Assembly: GCA_012515195.1 (NCBI GenBank)
Contig: JAAYYW010000014.1
Coordinates: 1-36,716 of the forward strand
From: Leptolinea sp.
GTDB taxonomy: Bacteria > Chloroflexota > Anaerolineae > Anaerolineales > Anaerolineaceae
Length of the DNA stretch: 36,716 nt
Direction of reading: 5' to 3'
The position numbers and the translations under genes were made by a program. Within the stretch, counting starts at the first letter, position 1. Every line of letters begins with the position of its first letter. Below, one piece after another: positions 1-7,985 of the stretch. The notes below the pieces were generated by a model, which was given only the letters and a program-made list of their open reading frames with translations, was not told the origin of the DNA and made no database searches.

Positions 1-5
1 ATCAT
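1..5 (-). CDS. Start codon of a further gene, cut by the window edge
   Basis: Only the first five bases are visible: an ATG at 5-3 on the minus strand. It is preceded by a purine-rich AAGAAAGAAGGAAAC stretch that supplies a Shine-Dalgarno (AAGGA) about seven bases upstream. It lies about 60 bases downstream of the anti-sigma stop codon and in the same direction, so it is probably the third gene of the sigma/anti-sigma operon. The 6-67 gap holds only this ribosome binding site. The product cannot be stated. Confidence 0.35.
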
Positions 6-67
6 GGTTGTTTCCTTCTTTCTTTAAATACGACGGTAATAAATAGATGATTGCCATTCCGGTTTGA

Positions 68-676
68 CTATTCTGCGGTGAACAGAGCATTCCCGCGGCG
101 GTGGATATAGATCAGGATTCCCCAGTAGATGACGGCCGCTGCAATTTGCAGCAGCAGTCGGGTGAACAAATTCCAGGAGAACACGCCGGCATTGTTGAGA
201 AACTGCAGGGCGGGTATATCCGGGAGGTTGGATGAATACCCTCCCAGGGTTTGAATGGCGGTAAACCATGCCATTTGCCGGGGTGCGGCTGCCATCCAGG
301 TGGCTGAACCGTTGAACAACCCGAACTGGCTGGCTGTTGTGATGAATGATGTCAGTCCTATAGTCACCTGGATGAATACCAGAGAAATGATAACCATTAA
401 GGGAGCCAGCCAGAGCAGAAAGGGTATGTTGGTTTCCACCGGGGGCAATTCTTCACGGCGCGGCAGTTGAAGCATGAGCCGCGACTTGAATTCCTGTACC
501 GGGAGGAATTCCGGGTCCGGGCTGCCTTCCAGTATGGATGATAACCGGCGGAGTTCTTCCAGTTCGGCGCGGCATTCCACGCAGACTTTCAGATGGGCTT
601 CAGCGGCAGCCGCTTCGCGCGAATTGAGTTCACCATCCAGATAAGCGCCGAGTTTGTTGAAGATCGGGTCAGGCAT
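68..676 (-). CDS. Membrane anti-sigma factor with zinc-finger (ZAS/zf-HC2) N-terminus
   Basis: Probable anti-sigma factor that holds the neighbouring ECF sigma factor at the membrane. Counting from the GTG at 682, the N-terminal cytoplasmic part carries the HxxxCxxC motif of zinc anti-sigma domains (H30, C34, C37) inside an AHLKVCVEC segment. A hydrophobic helix follows at about residues 87-113 and a second near the C-terminus (about 175-195), so both ends may lie in the cytoplasm. The reading frame opens at a GTG at 682, but an ATG six bases later at 676 gives the usual MPDPIFNKLGAYLDGEL start and is preferred. The start overlaps the sigma stop codon by eight bases, a typical translationally coupled pair. 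The signal it senses is not evident. Confidence 0.85.
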   Translation of the reverse strand: MPDPIFNKLGAYLDGELNSREAAAAEAHLKVCVECRAELEELRRLSSILEGSPDPEFLPVQEFKSRLMLQLPRREELPPVETNIPFLLWLAPLMVIISLVFIQVTIGLTSFITTASQFGLFNGSATWMAAAPRQMAWFTAIQTLGGYSSNLPDIPALQFLNNAGVFSWNLFTRLLLQIAAAVIYWGILIYIHRRGNALFTAE

Positions 677-1253
677 AAACACGCTCCATTTCCGCGCGAT
701 CTTCGCGCAGCATCTCCCGCAGACGGGTGCGGGCGTAGTTGAGGCGCGACATTACCGTGCCGGCCGGGATATCAAGAGTGGAAGAGATCTCGTCGTAGCT
801 CAACCCGCCGTATTCGCGCAGCACCAACACTGCACGCGCGCCTTCGGGTAACGCCCGGATGGCTTTCTGCACACGGTCGGATTGCTCCCGTTCTATGTAG
901 ACCGCTTCGGGGTCGGGGCTGCTGCCAGCCAGTTGATTGGCGTAAGAGTCTTCATCCAGGCTATCGTGAGGTTTGCGCCGTAGTACATCCAGTGCGATGT
1001 TGACAGCGATGCGGTATACCCAACGGCAGAATGGGGCTTTCGACTGGTAACCCGGCAGTTTCGTCCACGCGCGTATGAAGGCTTCCTGCGCCGCGTCTTC
1101 TGCCAGCTGCGCGTCGCCGCACAGGCGGTAGACCACGCGCACCACAGCCGGGTAGCACCGGGCGGCCAGTTCGCCGTAGGCGTTGCGGTCGCCATCAATG
1201 GCGCGGGCCAGTAGGTCTTCTTCGATCTCAGAGTTTGGTTCGGGTACGCTCAC
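669..1253 (-). CDS. ECF (sigma-70 family, group 4) RNA polymerase sigma factor
   Basis: Alternative sigma factor of about 194 residues, the normal ECF length. Region 2 occupies roughly residues 20-85, with the -10 recognition helix AEDAAQEAFIRAWTKL and the WVYRIAVNIALDVLRR segment. Region 4 spans about 130-182, with the helix-turn-helix YGGLSYDEISSTLDIPAGTV and the closing MSRLNYARTRLREML. It overlaps the anti-sigma gene, so the pair is likely autoregulated and released by an envelope or stress signal. The start codon is GTG (1253-1251). The only Shine-Dalgarno-like element (AGAGG) is 11 bases upstream and sits in one arm of a hairpin, described separately. No extra C-terminal domain is seen. 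Confidence 0.93.
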   Translation of the reverse strand: MSVPEPNSEIEEDLLARAIDGDRNAYGELAARCYPAVVRVVYRLCGDAQLAEDAAQEAFIRAWTKLPGYQSKAPFCRWVYRIAVNIALDVLRRKPHDSLDEDSYANQLAGSSPDPEAVYIEREQSDRVQKAIRALPEGARAVLVLREYGGLSYDEISSTLDIPAGTVMSRLNYARTRLREMLREDRAEMERVYA

Positions 1254-1263
1254 GTTTTGTCAA

Positions 1264-1290
1264 CCTCTATATACATAACGAGTATAGAGG
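1264..1290 (-). promoter_or_regulatory. Inverted repeat over the sigma-factor ribosome binding site
   Basis: Perfect eight-base arms (cctctata at 1264-1271, tatagagg at 1283-1290) are separated by eleven bases. In the minus-strand mRNA the 3' arm contains the AGAGG Shine-Dalgarno of the sigma gene, whose GTG lies 11 bases on. It could be an operator or an RNA hairpin that hides the ribosome binding site. Read on the plus strand it is followed by CGTTTTTATT and resembles a terminator, but no plus-strand gene ends here. Confidence 0.5.
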
Positions 1291-1338
1291 CGTTTTTATT
1301 CGGTAACACACGGACATAAGCCAGAATTAATTAAACCG

Positions 1339-1363
1339 GGGCGGGCAATACCACTACCCGCCC
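1339..1363 (-). terminator. Probable terminator of the aldo/keto reductase gene
   Basis: A GC-rich hairpin with perfect seven-base arms (gggcggg / cccgccc) and an eleven-base loop lies about 40 bases past the stop of the minus-strand aldo/keto reductase. The following minus-strand sequence (CGGTTTAATTAATT) is T-rich but has no long T-run, so termination may be weak. Confidence 0.5.
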
Positions 1364-1401
1364 TGCTATGTATAAATGGGTTTATAGAAACCGAAAGCTT
1401 A

Positions 1402-2415
1402 TTAAGCAGATGCCTTATTTAAGAAATCCATCTGCTCCGGTGTCAGCCGGATATCCAGCGCGCTCATGGCGATATCAAACTGCTCCAAAGTGCGCACGCC
1501 GACGATCGGGATGACCCGCGGCTCATGATGCAGCAGCCAGGCCATCACCAATTGACTGTTGGAGATATTCATTTCCCTGGCCATGCGGTTTAACACATCC
1601 AGCCGGGCGCGGGAATCGTCTGTATTGAACAGATGCCAGTTGTAGTAGGCGGCACGCTTCTTTTCATCGTCATAGATGCCCTTAAGCAGGGGGGAGAAAG
1701 CCATCAGGGTGACATCGGGGTTGGCGCGTAGATAGTCCAGCAGTTCTTCATCCACATTGACGTTGATCCCAAAATCCGCTCCGGCTTTTGGACGCAGGTA
1801 GGAATACTGCTGCTGAATGGCTGTGAAGGACGCCCAACCATTGGATGCGCTGATCGAACGGGCGCGTTCCATGCGCCATGTGCGGAAGTTGCTGCAGGCG
1901 ATATATCGCACCTTGCCTTCTTTTACAAGATTGTTCAATACCTCCAGGGTTTCCTCCTGCGGGGTGCGGCGGTCGTCAATGTGCACATAATACAGGTCGA
2001 TGTGGTCTGTCCCCAGCCGGCGGAGGCTGTCCTCTGCCGCTTTCCGCAGCGCGTGCGTGGAGAGATACTCATAATTGTCAACGACTTTGTCCCAGGCGAC
2101 GTTCCCCTGCGCGTCACGTACCCGGTTAATGGATTTCAAACGGGCTCCGCCTTTGGTAGCCAGGAATACCTCATTCCGATTGCCCCGCTCGCGCATCCAA
2201 TCGCCCAGCAGGGATTCACTCTCATCACCGGTGGCTGTTTTGCCTGACCACCAGGCATAACAGTTGGCCGTGTCCAGGAAGTTGCCTCCCAGATCAAGAA
2301 AGCGGTCCAGCATTTTGAACGAGGTGGGACGGTCAGTCTGCGTCCCCATAATCATAGTCCCCAGGCAGTACGGGCTGACCATCTCTCCGGTTGTTCCAAA
2401 TGGTATGTGTTTCAT
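1402..2415 (-). CDS. Aldo/keto reductase
   Basis: NAD(P)H-dependent oxidoreductase of the aldo/keto reductase superfamily, 337 residues, with a single (beta/alpha)8 barrel. The catalytic tetrad can be read: D48 (FLDTANCY), Y53, K88 (FLATKGG) and H145 (YYVHIDD). The DLYYVHIDD and VRYIACSN strands and a C-terminal cofactor segment (VIPIVGVRTLEQ) are also present. The subfamily with a WSGKTATGDESE loop is common in soil and anaerobic bacteria and is thought to act on sugar or ketone substrates; the substrate cannot be told from sequence. The ATG at 2415 has a GAGGA Shine-Dalgarno seven bases upstream. It is a single-gene unit between its own terminator and that of the deoC operon. Confidence 0.92.
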   Translation of the reverse strand: MKHIPFGTTGEMVSPYCLGTMIMGTQTDRPTSFKMLDRFLDLGGNFLDTANCYAWWSGKTATGDESESLLGDWMRERGNRNEVFLATKGGARLKSINRVRDAQGNVAWDKVVDNYEYLSTHALRKAAEDSLRRLGTDHIDLYYVHIDDRRTPQEETLEVLNNLVKEGKVRYIACSNFRTWRMERARSISASNGWASFTAIQQQYSYLRPKAGADFGINVNVDEELLDYLRANPDVTLMAFSPLLKGIYDDEKKRAAYYNWHLFNTDDSRARLDVLNRMAREMNISNSQLVMAWLLHHEPRVIPIVGVRTLEQFDIAMSALDIRLTPEQMDFLNKASA

Positions 2416-2534
2416 GCGAATTCCTCACAGATCAATGATGCCGTCATTGTATAGGTCATGTGGATATACGGGTAGTCCCACATAATGGGAATTTTGTTAA
2501 CCCCACAATGCATGTTTTTATTCTTTCAAATTTC

Positions 2535-2576
2535 AAAAAGAAAAAAACAACCGTATCCGGTTTTCGGATACGGTTG
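2535..2576 (-). terminator. Strong rho-independent terminator of the ALDH-deoC operon
   Basis: A perfect twelve-base-pair stem (caaccgtatccg at 2548-2559, cggatacggttg at 2565-2576) has a five-base loop. On the minus strand it is followed by seven T residues, a C and five more T residues. It lies 30 bases past the deoC stop codon. This is the textbook form of an intrinsic terminator. Confidence 0.95.
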
Positions 2577-2606
2577 CCTGTAGATCCCTGTTGTAAAAAA
2601 CTGGTT

Positions 2607-3320
2607 TTAACCTTCTTTTAGGCCCAGAACCACAGGAGTGGATTTATAGCCCACACCCATGCGATCGATGCCCATATCAATCAACTGCAGGAAGCGTTCG
2701 CGGGTTCGAATATTGCCGCTGCCTTTGATTTTGATACGGTCGCCGCACACATCCATCATCGCACGGATGATCTCCGGGGTGGCGCCGTTGCCCTCAAAGC
2801 CGGTAAGGAAACCGGTACTGGTTTTCACAAAATCACAACCAGCGGCAATGGCACATTCACATGACTTCTTAACCTGATCAACCGTCAAAGCGTCGGTTTC
2901 AAAGATCACTTTGACCGCTGTACTGTGGCAATGGCAGGCATCCGTCACGGCTTTCAATTCGGCGGTGACCGCGTCCCATTTGCCGCTGCGGATCCATCCG
3001 TAATTGGCGACGATATCCAATTCGTAAATATCACCGCGTTTACAGAGAATCTCAGCCTGCATCACTTTGGATTCGGTCGTGCTCAAGCCAAACGGGAAGT
3101 CGCAAACTACGCAGATGCGGGTTTCTGTTCCGCGTGTGAGTTCAGCAGTGATGTCAAGCGAAGCGGGGTTGACGCAAACAGTCGCGCAGCCGAAGTCAAC
3201 ACCTTCCTTGACGAATTTCCGAATTTCTTCTTCCGTAAATTCCGGTTTTAGTACGGAATGGTCAATGTATCGCGCCAGCTCTTTCGCGCTCATTTCGATG
3301 GCTTTCTTGTCGGGTTTCAT
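2607..3320 (-). CDS. deoC: Deoxyribose-phosphate aldolase
   Basis: Class I aldolase splitting 2-deoxyribose-5-phosphate into glyceraldehyde-3-phosphate and acetaldehyde, the last step of deoxynucleoside breakdown. From the chosen start the protein has 237 residues. The Schiff-base lysine is K166 in GCDFVKTSTGF, the second active-site lysine is K199 in IKIKGSGNI, and the catalytic aspartate is D102 in ELDIVANYG. The frame is open up to 3392, but the ATG at 3320 has GGAGG seven bases upstream (GGAGGTAAACCTATG) and is clearly the start; the longer version would add 24 unconserved residues. It lies 68 bases after the aldehyde dehydrogenase gene and before a strong terminator, so the two form an operon. 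Confidence 0.96.
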   Translation of the reverse strand: MKPDKKAIEMSAKELARYIDHSVLKPEFTEEEIRKFVKEGVDFGCATVCVNPASLDITAELTRGTETRICVVCDFPFGLSTTESKVMQAEILCKRGDIYELDIVANYGWIRSGKWDAVTAELKAVTDACHCHSTAVKVIFETDALTVDQVKKSCECAIAAGCDFVKTSTGFLTGFEGNGATPEIIRAMMDVCGDRIKIKGSGNIRTRERFLQLIDMGIDRMGVGYKSTPVVLGLKEG

Positions 3321-3388
3321 AGGTTTACCTCCAATGTTGGTTGAAATCTCTGAATTAATAATAGGAAATATGATGCGGGAGAACGCAC

Positions 3389-4846
3389 TCAATGGATAAA
3401 CTTCAGGATAAAATCGCCCATCACGCTCAGCAGCCTTCCAGTCAGGCTTTCAAATGCGGCGGGTATTCTCAAGGACATCAAACTTTTCATGCGCCCTAAT
3501 TTCTCGCCCGCGTAAGGTGGATAGCGAACATCCGGGTCAAAACTGGTGTCATGGTCCAGAACAGCACGGGCGTTGGAAAACTCGCGGAATCCCCATTCCC
3601 CATGATATTTTCCCATACCGCTGTTGCCAACACCACCAAACGGCAGACCCGGGACAACCAGGTGGTTCATGGTCTCATTCACGCAGGCTCCTCCCGATGT
3701 GGAATTTGAAAGAACCTTTTGGATTGTGTCCCGGTTTTCTGAAAAGATATAAAACGCCAGCGGTTTTTCGCGCTTTTGTACAAATTGCAGGGCTTCATCC
3801 ATATCCTTTACTGGAAGGATTGGAAGAATGGGCCCGAATATCTCGTTTTGCATGACCGGCGAATCAGGAGAGACATTCTTGAGGATGGTTGGCGCGATAA
3901 ACAGTTCGTCCCGGTTGGATTGACCGCCAATGACAGCCTCTCCGTCTTCAAAGTATTTGATCAGTGCATCGAACTGTCGGGTGTTAATAATGCGGGCGTA
4001 TTCAGGGCTTTGCTGTGGATCTTCGCCGTAGAATTCGCGCAATACTCGAATTAATTCTGCGATCAGCGCGTCCAATACGCTTTCCTGCACAAGAATGTAA
4101 TCCGGCGAAACACAGGTTTGCCCGGCGTTGAAGAATTTGCCCTGGGCTATGCGGCGGGCGGCCACTGCCAGATTGGCAGTTTTGTCCACCAGCGCCGGGC
4201 TTTTGCCACCCAATTCCAGGGTGACAGGGGTAAGGTGTTTGACGGCAGCCTGCATGATGATCCGCCCCACTTCGGTGCTGCCGGTGAAGAAGATCTTATC
4301 CCACCGCTGATCCAGCAATACATTGTTGGCTGTGTCATCGTCAATCACCAGAAAAGCGTCCGGATCAAGATATTGCGGCAGGATGGAAGATACGGTTTGG
4401 AATACGTTTCTCGCTGTGCGAGGCAATTTGATCACTGCCGCGTTGCCCGCGGCGATGGCTGCCACCAACGGACCGAGGGTTAGCTGAATTGGGTAATTCC
4501 AGGCGCCCAGGATCAGTGACACCCCCAGTGGTTCAAACATCACATAACTTTCCGCCGGTAACATAAAAACCGGTGTGCTGACCGATTTTGGTTTTGCCCA
4601 AGTGTCCAGGTGTTCCAGGGCATAATTTACCTCATGTTCTAAAAAACCGATCTCAGTCGCGTAACATTCGAAGGGACTTTTGTTAAGGTCTGCAAGCAGC
4701 GCGGATTCAAAGTCCGTGTAATGCTCGGTGAACATGAGCGAGAGTTTCTTGAGCTGCGTTTTACGCCATCCCAGGTCTTTTGTCTTGCCAGAATCGAACG
4801 TCTTGCGTAATCGATCGATGTTTTCAGTCAGTGTTTTTTCATCCAT
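3389..4846 (-). CDS. Class 3 (ALDH3-type) aldehyde dehydrogenase with hydrophobic C-terminus
   Basis: NAD(P)-dependent oxidation of an aldehyde to its acid. At 485 residues it matches the ALDH3 / fatty-aldehyde dehydrogenase branch. Visible residues are N117 (GAWNYP), the Rossmann GSTEVG at 189-194, the general base E211 (LELGGKSP) and the nucleophile C245 (NAGQTCVSPDY). The C-terminal 35 residues are hydrophobic/amphipathic (SLMSLRIPAAF...MGDFILKFIH), like the membrane tail of ALDH3A2. One oddity: the cofactor-binding KPSE segment usual in the family reads K140-LPRTA here. It precedes deoC in an operon, so acetaldehyde from DeoC is a plausible substrate, although the ALDH3 type suggests medium- or long-chain aldehydes too. 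No Shine-Dalgarno is evident close to the ATG. Confidence 0.93.
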   Translation of the reverse strand: MDEKTLTENIDRLRKTFDSGKTKDLGWRKTQLKKLSLMFTEHYTDFESALLADLNKSPFECYATEIGFLEHEVNYALEHLDTWAKPKSVSTPVFMLPAESYVMFEPLGVSLILGAWNYPIQLTLGPLVAAIAAGNAAVIKLPRTARNVFQTVSSILPQYLDPDAFLVIDDDTANNVLLDQRWDKIFFTGSTEVGRIIMQAAVKHLTPVTLELGGKSPALVDKTANLAVAARRIAQGKFFNAGQTCVSPDYILVQESVLDALIAELIRVLREFYGEDPQQSPEYARIINTRQFDALIKYFEDGEAVIGGQSNRDELFIAPTILKNVSPDSPVMQNEIFGPILPILPVKDMDEALQFVQKREKPLAFYIFSENRDTIQKVLSNSTSGGACVNETMNHLVVPGLPFGGVGNSGMGKYHGEWGFREFSNARAVLDHDTSFDPDVRYPPYAGEKLGRMKSLMSLRIPAAFESLTGRLLSVMGDFILKFIH

Positions 4847-4917
4847 GATAGATTGCGGGATTATCCGCTGGCATCCTTTCCGCTTTTTCTCAATAACCGG
4901 CCAAAATACTTCGGATA

Positions 4918-4947
4918 ATTATAGGCTCTTCCTGATGATTATCGGAA
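4918..4947 (-). promoter_or_regulatory. Candidate promoter of the ALDH-deoC operon
   Basis: A perfect TATAAT -10 box on the minus strand (4918-4923) is paired with a weak TTCCGA -35 (4942-4947) at 18-base spacing. The start codon is about 70 bases downstream. It sits in the 194-base divergent gap shared with the permease gene. Otherwise that gap shows only the permease ribosome binding site. Confidence 0.4.
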
Positions 4948-5040
4948 GGTCATTTTGATCTTCCACCGGCACATCAAGATGATGGTATGTGTTAAACTCA
5001 GGAAAAGACAGTTCCATTTTACCCGGTGGAGGACATCATC

Positions 5041-6495
5041 ATGACAGAACAACGATCAGGCGCGCAGATCAGTACCCGGGCATTCCTGCAAGCTGTGGCC
5101 ATCATCTTCATCTTGATGATAGTTGCCGGTATTCTCACCCTGACCATTCCGGCGGGCGAATATAGCCGGGTTCTCGTGGACGGACGAGAGGTGATCGATC
5201 CAGCATCCTTTCAATTCATTGACCGCCCCGATTTTCCTGTTTGGCGCTGGTTTACAGCACCGGTTGAGGTGCTGGCAACACCTGACGGTTTGACCAAGGT
5301 TCTGCCGATTATCCTGTTCATTTTGCTGGTGGGAACGGCGTTTGGAATCATGGACCGCAGCGGAATATTGCAGGCGGTCATCGCGCGGATCGTTAAGACA
5401 TTTGGCGGTCGAAAATACGTTTTGCTGCTGGTGATCACGTTCTTCTTCATGGCGTTGGGAACTTTCTTCGGAATTTTTGAAGAGGTCATTCCGCTGGTGC
5501 CGTTGATCATCGGACTGGCATATTACCTGGGCTGGGATTCGCTTACCGGGCTGGGGATGTCGGTTCTGGCCACCAATGTCGGCTTTTCGACGGCGGTGTT
5601 CAACCCGTTCACTATTGGCATCGCGCACCAGCTTTCCGGGCTGCCTTTGTATTCCGGCGCGGGACCACGGGTGGCGTTATTTGTGGTTGTGTATGTCATC
5701 CTGGCGGTGTTTATCACCCAATACGCGAAGAAGATCGATCGCAAACCGGAATCATCGCTGGTATTTAACGAAGACAAGGTTGAAAAAGCGAAATACGGCG
5801 ATTTCAATGTGGATGACACCATGGCTACCAATCCACGCATGAAGACGGCGGCCATATTCCTCGCTGTCTTTTTCGCGTTGATCCTGGCTGTCTTGGTAGC
5901 CATACCCTTTATTGAAGTGCTGCGGGATATCGCTTTACCGCTCACCGGGCTGCTGTTCGTGATTGGCGGCATCGGCGCGGGGTTGATTTCCGGCGCGGGT
6001 CGGTCTGCCTGGAAAGCGGCCTGGGATGGATTTGTTGGCATTCTTCCGGCTGTACCATTATTGATGATGGCAGCCAGCGTCAAACACATCATCACAATGG
6101 GGGGTATTCTGGATACGGTGCTGCACTGGGCGAATAATGGACTTCAGGGAACAAGCCCCTTTACTGCCGCGTTGTTGATCTACGGCCTTACCCTGATCCT
6201 TGAACTATTCATCACTTCGGGCTCGGCAAAAGCCTTCCTGCTCATTCCCATCCTCATGCCGCTGGCTGACCTGGTCGGTGTCAACCGGCAGATCGCTGTC
6301 AGCGCGTATACATTCGGCGACGGATTCTCTAATATGGTTTATCCCACCAACGCGGCTTTGCTCATCACCTTAAGCCTGACGGTAATTCCGTATCCGAAAT
6401 GGCTGCGCTGGGTGATGGGACTCTGGATATGGATCATACCCGTCACAGTCGTATTTCTGGCAATTGCCGTTGCCATGAATTACGGGCCGTTTTGA
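5041..6495 (+). CDS. YfcC / DcuC-family anaerobic C4-dicarboxylate-type permease
   Basis: Integral membrane carrier of 484 residues with about a dozen hydrophobic helices. The opening (helix, then LTLTIPAGEYSRV), the conserved GTFFGIFEEVIPLVPLII segment, the GFSTAVFNPFTIGIAHQLSGLP re-entrant region and the late ITSGSAKAFLLIPILMPLADLVGVNRQ and GDGFSNMVYPTNA motifs identify the YfcC/DcuC (PF03606) group of the ion transporter superfamily. Members move dicarboxylates, amino acids or small peptides; the substrate here is unknown. A GTG at 5026 is in frame, but the ATG at 5041 has GGAGG eight bases upstream and is chosen. It is followed 19 bases later by a zinc hydrolase gene, suggesting uptake of a conjugate that is then cleaved. 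Confidence 0.9.
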   Translation: MTEQRSGAQISTRAFLQAVAIIFILMIVAGILTLTIPAGEYSRVLVDGREVIDPASFQFIDRPDFPVWRWFTAPVEVLATPDGLTKVLPIILFILLVGTAFGIMDRSGILQAVIARIVKTFGGRKYVLLLVITFFFMALGTFFGIFEEVIPLVPLIIGLAYYLGWDSLTGLGMSVLATNVGFSTAVFNPFTIGIAHQLSGLPLYSGAGPRVALFVVVYVILAVFITQYAKKIDRKPESSLVFNEDKVEKAKYGDFNVDDTMATNPRMKTAAIFLAVFFALILAVLVAIPFIEVLRDIALPLTGLLFVIGGIGAGLISGAGRSAWKAAWDGFVGILPAVPLLMMAASVKHIITMGGILDTVLHWANNGLQGTSPFTAALLIYGLTLILELFITSGSAKAFLLIPILMPLADLVGVNRQIAVSAYTFGDGFSNMVYPTNAALLITLSLTVIPYPKWLRWVMGLWIWIIPVTVVFLAIAVAMNYGPF

Positions 6496-6514
6496 TACGA
6501 AGGAGTGGATAGTT

Positions 6515-7609
6515 ATGGCAAACGTTCCAGCTTCATATGAACAATCGCGGACACGTTTTCGGGCCCATCTGGACGATCTGACCGGGTCCTGGCCGAATAC
6601 CTTTCTAACCTGCCTGCCATTGGAATCAGACCCGGCACTGTCAACCGATATTATTACCGCGAATCCGGTTATAAAGGAACGGCTTATCGTTATAACCACC
6701 GGGGAACACGGCATAGAGGGTTATCTCGGGTCAGCCGTGCTGGAGTTGTTTTTTGAGGAGTATGTCAGGCGGCTTGACCCTCAGACCACCGGCTTGTTAT
6801 TGATTCATGCCATCAACCCGTGGGGAATGAAGAGCTGGGAGCGCCAGAATCCCTCCAATGTGGACTTGAACCGTAACTTTATTGACGGCGATTTCGAGTC
6901 TTTAAAAACGACTAACCCTGATTACCCGGCACTGGCTCCGTATTTCACACCGAGTGAACCATTGAATGATACGGCCGGAGCGAAATGGCGCTTTATCGTT
7001 AATACGATCAAAAACATGGTGACATTTGGATCGCGGCGTATTCGCGAGGCAGCATTGATGGGGCAGTATCATTCACCCCGGGGTATCTATTTTGGCGGTA
7101 TGGAACTTCAACCGGAAACAGTCACAATGATGGATACCTACCGCAAAGGTTTCTCGGGTTACAGGGAGATCATCCATCTGGACATGCATACCGGCTATGG
7201 GCCGCGCGACCAGATGACCATGGTCACATCTCCATATGAAAAACGTCCGGCTGCTGAGCTGACCGCGCGCTTTGACGCTCCGCGAATTGCAACAGCCAAT
7301 CCCGATGAGTTCTATACCATGCAGGGGGACATGATCGACTGGGAATACCGATTGGTCGAAAGGGAATTCCCCGGCATCAATTTCTTCGCTGCCACCTGCG
7401 AATTCGGCACTTATGGCGATTTGATCCTGCAGGCCGCGCGGAGTCTACGCACCACCATCGTTAAGAACCAACTTAATCAGTTTGGCGGCAGCCCGGAAGC
7501 GGCGGAGTGGGTGAAGGGTGAATTCAGGGAACTGTACCTGCCATCAGACCCCGCCTGGCTGGTCAAGGCGTTGGCTGACGTACGTTGCGTTTTTAACGCG
7601 ATTACCTGA
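6515..7609 (+). CDS. M14-like zinc carboxypeptidase (DUF2817 family)
   Basis: Cytoplasmic 364-residue member of the DUF2817 branch of M14 metallocarboxypeptidases. The zinc motif HxxE is H65-GI-E68 inside TTGEHGIEGYLG. The substrate-carboxylate segment is NVDLNRNF (115-122), the third zinc ligand lies in HLDMHTGYG (H225), and the catalytic glutamate is probably E296 in TCEFGTYG. No signal peptide is present. The ATG at 6515 has AAGGAG nine bases upstream. It is co-transcribed with the upstream permease; the pair suggests import of an N-acyl amino acid, a dipeptide or a related conjugate followed by hydrolysis. That substrate is inference; the catalytic class is well supported. Confidence 0.87.
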   Translation: MANVPASYEQSRTRFRAHLDDLTGSWPNTFLTCLPLESDPALSTDIITANPVIKERLIVITTGEHGIEGYLGSAVLELFFEEYVRRLDPQTTGLLLIHAINPWGMKSWERQNPSNVDLNRNFIDGDFESLKTTNPDYPALAPYFTPSEPLNDTAGAKWRFIVNTIKNMVTFGSRRIREAALMGQYHSPRGIYFGGMELQPETVTMMDTYRKGFSGYREIIHLDMHTGYGPRDQMTMVTSPYEKRPAAELTARFDAPRIATANPDEFYTMQGDMIDWEYRLVEREFPGINFFAATCEFGTYGDLILQAARSLRTTIVKNQLNQFGGSPEAAEWVKGEFRELYLPSDPAWLVKALADVRCVFNAIT

Positions 7610-7619
7610 TATCAAGAAA

Positions 7620-7985
7620 TCACACCAGCATCATCAAAAGCAAGGGTGAGCCAAGCATGGCGAGCAGCAGTATCACGGCGCATAAAAGCCACGCGGCTCG
7701 GTAGGCTTTCCATGCGTTCCGGGTCAGCAGGTATATGTTCCCGCCGATAAATGCCAATCCGCCGGCTGCGAGAAATATCAGGGATGCTTGAAGCAATTCC
7801 GGCGCCTTAATCGCGCCGGGTTCGTTGTCCACCCGCCAGAAAAGCAGATACAGTGCTACCGAAAGAAGCGCGGAAGCCCATCCACCCGCCATTATGATCG
7901 CCGCCGCTTTTTCGTATGAATTTTTCATATCAGGATTATCCCAAACCCCAGTTTCACCTTCGAGTTGATGATCGGAGTTATCCAT
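7620..7985 (-). CDS. Small three-helix membrane protein, unknown function
   Basis: A 121-residue protein with a short polar N-terminus and three predicted membrane helices (AAAIIMAGGWASALLSVALY, LIFLAAGGLAFIGGNIYLL and AAWLLCAVILLLAMLGSPLL). No family is recognised. The frame opens at a GTG at 8006, but the ATG at 7985 overlaps the end of the nucleoside hydrolase gene (GATGGATAA), a classical coupling arrangement. A later ATG at 7928 would also keep all three helices. It ends ten bases from the convergent DUF2817 gene. Confidence 0.65.
   Translation of the reverse strand: MDNSDHQLEGETGVWDNPDMKNSYEKAAAIIMAGGWASALLSVALYLLFWRVDNEPGAIKAPELLQASLIFLAAGGLAFIGGNIYLLTRNAWKAYRAAWLLCAVILLLAMLGSPLLLMMLV

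Noticed and set aside
1258..1263. TTGACA on the minus strand just upstream of the sigma-factor GTG
   Set aside because: As a -35 box it would place the transcription start inside the coding region, and no -10 box follows.
5056..5628. 190-codon open frame on the minus strand under the permease gene
   Set aside because: It mirrors a clearly coding plus-strand gene and its composition is typical of an antisense shadow.
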